A DNA stretch of 64,000 bases. Source: Fimbriimonadaceae bacterium. GTDB lineage: Bacteria > Armatimonadota > UBA10988. The position numbers and the translations under genes were made by a program. The stretch lies in assembly GCA_020850355.1 (NCBI GenBank), contig JADZEX010000012.1, positions 18,967-82,966 of the forward strand. Direction: 5' to 3'. Of this stretch, positions 59,915 through 64,000 are shown piece after piece. The notes under the pieces were generated by a model that saw only the letters and a list, made by a program, of their open reading frames with translations, ran no database searches and was not told where the DNA came from. Each line of letters opens with the position of its first letter. The first letter of the stretch is position 1.

Positions 59915-62131
59915 GTGGACGCCTACTACCAAACCCGGACCGCCCTCCTGGCCCGCTGCTTCCTGGGGCTCGCCGGCGTTGTCTTGCTGCGGCTAACCTG
60001 GATGCAGGTGCTGCATCCCGAGCGGTACGAGAACCCGACCCGCATCCGGTACCACCGCGAGCACAAGCTGGCGGCCCAGAAGGGCGAACTGCTCGACCGC
60101 GAGGGCCGCTGCCTGGCCCGCTGCGAGCTGGTCGCCTCGATCGCGGCGAATCCGCAGCAGGTGGTCGACGCCGCCGCTGCAGCGAAGCTCCTGGCGCCGC
60201 TGCTGCGGGTGCCGCAGAGCGACCTGACGGCCGCCCTCGGCCGGCGCTGGCGGCAGGTCCTGCTGCGGCGTGACGTCACCGCGGCCGTCGTGCAGCAGTT
60301 GCAGCCGCTGGTTGACCGCAAGGTCCTGCGCCTCGAGCGGAGCACCGTCGCCAGCAGCTTCAGCCTGTATGTCTTTGGGCAGCAGTTCCTGCCGTCACCG
60401 GCCGACCGTCAGGCGCTGGCGGTGGTGCTGGGCTGTCAGCCGGATGAACTGGATCGCCTCAGCGGCCTGCCCGCCACCGCGGTGCGGCTGCGCTCAGACC
60501 TCGATGCCGAAAGCGCCAAACGGGTCCAACAGCTCGGGCTGACCGGCCTGCTGGTGCAGCAAAACCCCGGCCGGGCGGTGGTCTCGGTGTGGTTGCAGCC
60601 GAGCGCCGCGCAGATCATCCAGACGCCCAACCGGGAAGGCGTGATGACGCCCTGGGCCACCCTCGACCCGGCCGTCTGGGCCGACTTGACGCCGCTCTGG
60701 CAGGGCGCGGAGGTGCCCGACAAGGGCGGCGTCGAAGCCCGCCTGCGGGCGCCCTTCGTGTACCTCCAGCGAGAGGTCGCCATCGAACTGGGCGACGCGG
60801 TCACCGCGCTGATTCAGCAGCATCCTCAAGAGCTGGCCGGGGTCAGCGTCCACCGCGAGTATGCCCGCCGCTACCCGCAAGGCGAAGTCGCCCGCGGGCT
60901 GCTCGGTCGCTGCGATGTCGACGAGCACGGCCTCAGCGGGTTGGAGCAGATCTTCAACCAGATCCTCTCCGGCGTCGACGGCTACCGCAAGGTGACCGTC
61001 TCGGCGCTCGGGCGGCCGATCCTCCAGGAACGCGAGGAGCTGGTCCCCGCCGTCCACGGCAAGCTCGTCGAGCTGACCCTCGACAGCGTGATCCAGCACT
61101 ACGGCGAACAGGCCGTCGAGGCCGCCGTCAAAGAGTTCGACGCCGACTGGGGCCTGGCGGTCGTCTGCAACCCCCGCAACGGCGAGGTGCTGGCCCTGGT
61201 CGATGTCGCCAGCGCGAAGTACGACGTGCCCAGGAATATCCGCTGCCTGGCGACCGCCTACGAGCCAGGTAGTATTATGAAACCTCTTGTTGTTGCATCG
61301 GCGCTCGAGGCAGGCTACTGCGAGGCGCACTCCGGGTACTACTGCGGTGGGCGCCGCAAGGTCGGCAGCGCCAGTTTGAACTGTATCAAGCAGCATGGCC
61401 CGGAGTCGGTGGCCGACGCGGTTCGCGACAGCTGCAACATGGTGCTGATTGAGCTGGGGCTGGGGCTCGGTGAGGATCGCCTGCGGCACTGGTTCAAGAA
61501 GCTCGGCCTGCTCTCGCGGACCGGGCTCGGGCAGGCCGGCCAGGAGGCCTGCGGCGGGGTGTTTGAGCACACTGAGGATGGTCACTGGACGCCGCAGAAG
61601 GTGGCCACGGTCAGTTACGGCAAGGGCATTCAGACCACCGCCGTGGCGCTCTGCCGGGCCTACAGTGCGTTGCTCAACGGCGGCCGGATGCCGGAACTGC
61701 ACCTCGTGCGGCGGCTGCGCGAGCGCGACGGGACGGTTGTCGTGGAGCACCCGGCCGACCAGGGCACGCCGGTCTTCAGCGCGGCCACGGCGCGGGCCGT
61801 CAGCGAGATGATGCACCAGGTGGTGGCCGACCGCGAAGGCACCGGGCAACTGGCGCGGAGCAGCTTGTACGACATCGGTGGCAAGACCGGCACGTCGGTG
61901 GAGTACCGCACGCACGGGCAGCGGATCGTCAGCTTCGTTGGCTATGCGCCAGCCAAGGACCCGCAGTTGCTGGTGCTGATGTCGGTCTGCGAGCCCCGTG
62001 AGGGAGCCCGGATGGGCGCCTCGACCTGCGGGCCGGCGGTGCGGCAGATTCTCGAGCAGAGCCTGCAGTACCTCAACGTCCCACCGTTGCCGCAGGCGCC
62101 GTCCAGCGCGCCGGGGGAGGCGACGCCATGA
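59915..62131 (+). CDS. ftsI: Peptidoglycan transpeptidase FtsI (class B PBP)
   Basis: 738 residues. An N-terminal transmembrane helix (LARCFLGLAGVVLLRL) is followed by the pedestal domain with RYPQGEVARGLLG. The transpeptidase has SxxK as SIMK (Ser453, Lys456), SxN as SCN (Ser506) and KTG at Lys657 (GGKTGTS). It cross-links septal peptidoglycan. GTG start; no PASTA repeats. Odd point: codons 451-461, across the SIMK motif, nearly all end in A or T in an otherwise G/C-ending gene. The stop overlaps murE (ATGA). Confidence 0.92.
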   Translation: MDAYYQTRTALLARCFLGLAGVVLLRLTWMQVLHPERYENPTRIRYHREHKLAAQKGELLDREGRCLARCELVASIAANPQQVVDAAAAAKLLAPLLRVPQSDLTAALGRRWRQVLLRRDVTAAVVQQLQPLVDRKVLRLERSTVASSFSLYVFGQQFLPSPADRQALAVVLGCQPDELDRLSGLPATAVRLRSDLDAESAKRVQQLGLTGLLVQQNPGRAVVSVWLQPSAAQIIQTPNREGVMTPWATLDPAVWADLTPLWQGAEVPDKGGVEARLRAPFVYLQREVAIELGDAVTALIQQHPQELAGVSVHREYARRYPQGEVARGLLGRCDVDEHGLSGLEQIFNQILSGVDGYRKVTVSALGRPILQEREELVPAVHGKLVELTLDSVIQHYGEQAVEAAVKEFDADWGLAVVCNPRNGEVLALVDVASAKYDVPRNIRCLATAYEPGSIMKPLVVASALEAGYCEAHSGYYCGGRRKVGSASLNCIKQHGPESVADAVRDSCNMVLIELGLGLGEDRLRHWFKKLGLLSRTGLGQAGQEACGGVFEHTEDGHWTPQKVATVSYGKGIQTTAVALCRAYSALLNGGRMPELHLVRRLRERDGTVVVEHPADQGTPVFSAATARAVSEMMHQVVADREGTGQLARSSLYDIGGKTGTSVEYRTHGQRIVSFVGYAPAKDPQLLVLMSVCEPREGARMGASTCGPAVRQILEQSLQYLNVPPLPQAPSSAPGEATP

Positions 62132-63600
62132 AACTCGGCGCATTGGTGGCGGGCTGGCTCGACGCCGGGGCCGCCGCGGGACTGGAGATCGGCCAGATCA
62201 CCGCCGACTCGCGGCAGGTGCGGCGCGGGGCGCTGTTCTGTGCCCTGCCGCGGCCGCCGCTGGCCGGGTTCAAGTACGACGGTCACGACTACCTGCTCGA
62301 CGCTGTCCACGCCGGGGCGGCCGCTGTGATCGTCAGCGAGGCCACCCGCGCTGCGCAACTGCCCGTGCCGGCGCTCGTCAGCAGCGACCCGCGCTGGCTG
62401 CTGCCGCGCCTGGCCGCCCGCTTCCACGGCGAGCCGAGCCGAAAACTTCGCCTGATTGGAGTAACCGGAACCAACGGCAAGACAACGGTCTGCTACCTGA
62501 CCGACGAGATCCTGGTGGCGGCGGGCTGGCTGACGGTGCTCGCCGGGACCATTGAGACACGACTCGCTGAGCAGGTCTGGCCGGCCACCACGACGACGCC
62601 GGATCCTGTCAGCCTGCAGCAGTTCTGGGCCGCCGCCGTCGAAGCCGGGGTGACCGGGGGCTCGATGGAAGTCAGCTCCCACGCCCTCAACCAGCACCGC
62701 GTCGACCACACCCATTACGAAACCGCGGTCTTCACCAACCTCACGCAAGACCACCTGGACTACCACGCCACCCTCGAAGAGTACTTCGAGGCGAAGGCCA
62801 AGTTGTTTGCGGCCGATGAAACCGGTTGGCAGCCACGGGCAGTCCTGAACGCTAGCGATCCGTGGTGTCGGGCACTGTTAGAACGTGATGTGCGCGAGCC
62901 GCTGCTGTACGGGATCGGGCAGGGCGAGGTGCGGGCCGAGGAGGTGCGGTTCGACGCCAGCGGGTCCAGCTACACGGCGTTGACGCCGGCCGGCCGGTGG
63001 GAGCAGCGGTTGCGGATCGTCGGGCCGTACAACGTCGCCAATGCCCTCGCGGCGACCGCGGCGGCGCTGACGTTGGGCCTTTCGCCGGCGGTGATTGGCG
63101 CGGCGTTGGAGCGCGCGGCGGGGGCGCCGGGGCGTTTGCAGGTGGTCGATGCGGGGCAGCCGTTCCTCTGCCTGGTCGACTACGCCCACACGCCCGACGC
63201 GCTGGAGAACGCTCTGCGGGCGGTGCGGCAGCTCACCACGGGCCAGGTGATCGTGGCGTGTGGCTGGGGGGGCGACCGCGATCGCAGCAAGCGGCCGCTG
63301 ATGGGTCGGATCGCCGCGGCGCTGGCCGACCGGGTGGTGGTGACCAGTGACAATCCCCGCACGGAAGACGCCAATCGGGTCCTGGACGACATCCTGGCGG
63401 GCATCGAGCTGCAGCAGTGCCGGCTTACCGTGGACGTGGATCGACGGCGCGCGATTGGCGAGGCCCTGGCCGCCGCCGAGCCGGGGGATGTGGTGTTGAT
63501 CGCCGGCAAAGGCCACGAGGACTACCAGATCCTCGGCACCGAGAAGGTCCATTTCGACGACCGTGAGGTCGCCAGAGAGTGGTTGGCGAGCCATGGCTGA
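62128..63600 (+). CDS. murE: UDP-MurNAc-tripeptide synthetase MurE
   Basis: 490 residues. DSRQVRRGALFCAL (UDP-sugar domain), ATP-binding GVTGTNGKTT, central-domain SSHALNQHRVD and NLTQDHLDYH (carbamylated-Lys region), and C-terminal TSDNPRTEDAN. The DNPR motif marks meso-diaminopimelate as the added amino acid. Cytoplasmic ATP-dependent ligase of the murein precursor pathway. Translationally coupled to ftsI by a 4-base overlap and to murF by an 8-base overlap. Confidence 0.94.
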   Translation: MKLGALVAGWLDAGAAAGLEIGQITADSRQVRRGALFCALPRPPLAGFKYDGHDYLLDAVHAGAAAVIVSEATRAAQLPVPALVSSDPRWLLPRLAARFHGEPSRKLRLIGVTGTNGKTTVCYLTDEILVAAGWLTVLAGTIETRLAEQVWPATTTTPDPVSLQQFWAAAVEAGVTGGSMEVSSHALNQHRVDHTHYETAVFTNLTQDHLDYHATLEEYFEAKAKLFAADETGWQPRAVLNASDPWCRALLERDVREPLLYGIGQGEVRAEEVRFDASGSSYTALTPAGRWEQRLRIVGPYNVANALAATAAALTLGLSPAVIGAALERAAGAPGRLQVVDAGQPFLCLVDYAHTPDALENALRAVRQLTTGQVIVACGWGGDRDRSKRPLMGRIAAALADRVVVTSDNPRTEDANRVLDDILAGIELQQCRLTVDVDRRRAIGEALAAAEPGDVVLIAGKGHEDYQILGTEKVHFDDREVAREWLASHG

Positions 63601-64000
63601 GCTGCACTGGACGCTGGCCCGGGCCGCCGCGGCGGTCGGTCTGGCCGGCCCGTTCGACGCCCTCCCGCTGCGGGCAATCGTCACCGATAGCCGCCAGGTC
63701 GGCCCGGGCGACTTGTTCGTCGCGCTGCGCGGCGAACGCCACGACGGGCACCGCTTCGTCGCGGCGGCGGTGGCCGCGGGTGCGGCGGCGGTGCTGGTCA
63801 GCGCGGCAGTCGACGCGGGCGACGCGGCGGTGCTGCAGGTGCCCGACACGCTGCTGGCCTACGGCGATCTCGCGCGGTTCCGGCGCGACCGCTGGGATGG
63901 CCTGGTGGTGGGCGTCACCGGCTCGGTGGGCAAATCCAGCGCCAAGGAGCTGATCGCCGATGTGCTGGAGCAGGCCCAGCCCACGGCTCGCAGCCAGAAG
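63593..64000 (+). CDS. murF: UDP-MurNAc-tripeptide:D-Ala-D-Ala ligase MurF (N-terminal part, cut by window end)
   Basis: 136 codons are visible with no stop. ELHWTLARAAAAVGL and VTDSRQVGPGDLFVALRGER are the Mur-ligase N-domain, and GVTGSVGKSSAKELIADVL is the ATP loop (SxGK variant typical of MurF). It adds D-Ala-D-Ala to complete the pentapeptide. The ATG lies 8 bases inside the murE end. Confidence 0.9.
   Translation, partial: MAELHWTLARAAAAVGLAGPFDALPLRAIVTDSRQVGPGDLFVALRGERHDGHRFVAAAVAAGAAAVLVSAAVDAGDAAVLQVPDTLLAYGDLARFRRDRWDGLVVGVTGSVGKSSAKELIADVLEQAQPTARSQK

Noticed and set aside
1..64000. CRISPR arrays, insertion sequences, integrases and rRNA genes
   Set aside because: No regularly spaced repeats, transposase or integrase motifs (DDE, Tyr or Ser recombinase) or rRNA segments were seen. 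The only clear long repeat is the 104-bp pair around hepT/mntA.

Overview
The window is a GC-rich bacterial chromosome segment with dense coding on both strands and third codon positions that are almost all G or C. Two class III prepilin-like proteins share the leader [20 protein letters not shown] followed by [16 protein letters not shown]. With the many exported LamG/concanavalin-like, TIM-barrel glycosidase-like and heparinase-like proteins, this points to Armatimonadota or a neighbouring deep lineage (Planctomycetota-like phyla use similar families). The phylum is an inference from protein style, not from a marker phylogeny. The murein cluster is conventional and its ligase has the DNPR motif of meso-diaminopimelate-adding enzymes, consistent with a diderm-type wall.

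Layout. 0-4.6 kb: end of a beta-helix/LamG exported protein, then a minus-strand pair (sugar-isomerase-like TIM barrel, class III aminotransferase). 4.7-6.1 kb: a toxin-antitoxin island with a DUF4160-DUF2442 pair on plus and a HepT/MntA pair on minus. The HepT/MntA pair sits between two perfect 104-bp copies of the 3' end of the oxidoreductase gene to its right. 6-11 kb: a minus-strand operon (exported beta-sandwich protein, 992-aa multi-sandwich protein, Gfo/Idh/MocA oxidoreductase, MntA, HepT). 11-15.2 kb: a lipoprotein, a PtuA-type ATPase running into a broken PtuB remnant (a decayed Septu defence locus), and an exported protein ending in a secretin-like signature.

15.3-20.3 kb: a sugar-1-kinase-like protein, two tandem phosphohexomutases (one with an eroded metal site) and a nucleoside hydrolase. 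20.5-27.1 kb: HicB/HicA, a TIM-barrel glycosidase-like exported protein, a ceramidase-like protein, a small zinc-ribbon membrane protein and two overlapping TupA-like ATP-grasp genes (one with an eroded ATP site). 27.1-28.6 kb: two prepilin-like genes. 28.9-30.5 kb: an FMN-binding glutamate synthase gene broken by a stop codon and a frameshift. 30.6-32.6 kb: a LolA-like protein and an SpoIIE/RsbU-type phosphatase. 32.7-34.5 kb: tRNA-Gln, a GlmU-N-like nucleotidyltransferase, bL25 and Pth.

34.5-43.2 kb: a 1953-aa exported protein that shares its core with the 992-aa protein, a PhyH-type dioxygenase, a GT-C-like membrane protein and a VOC protein. 43.4-46 kb: an octaheme HAO-like cytochrome and an AAA_14/DUF4143 ATPase. 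46-57.4 kb: carbohydrate-active proteins (a clan-A-like glycosidase, a GHL10-like protein, an unknown exported protein, a UroD-like protein, a radical-SAM activase and a heparinase II/III-like lyase). 57.4-64 kb: a structured leader and promoter, then the division/cell-wall cluster mraZ-rsmH-ftsL-ftsI-murE-murF, with murF cut by the window end.

The most unusual signals are the HepT/MntA module framed by a host-gene duplication, the PtuA/PtuB relic, two tandem paralogue pairs that each combine a canonical with a degenerate copy, and a run of A/T-ending codons exactly over the FtsI active site.
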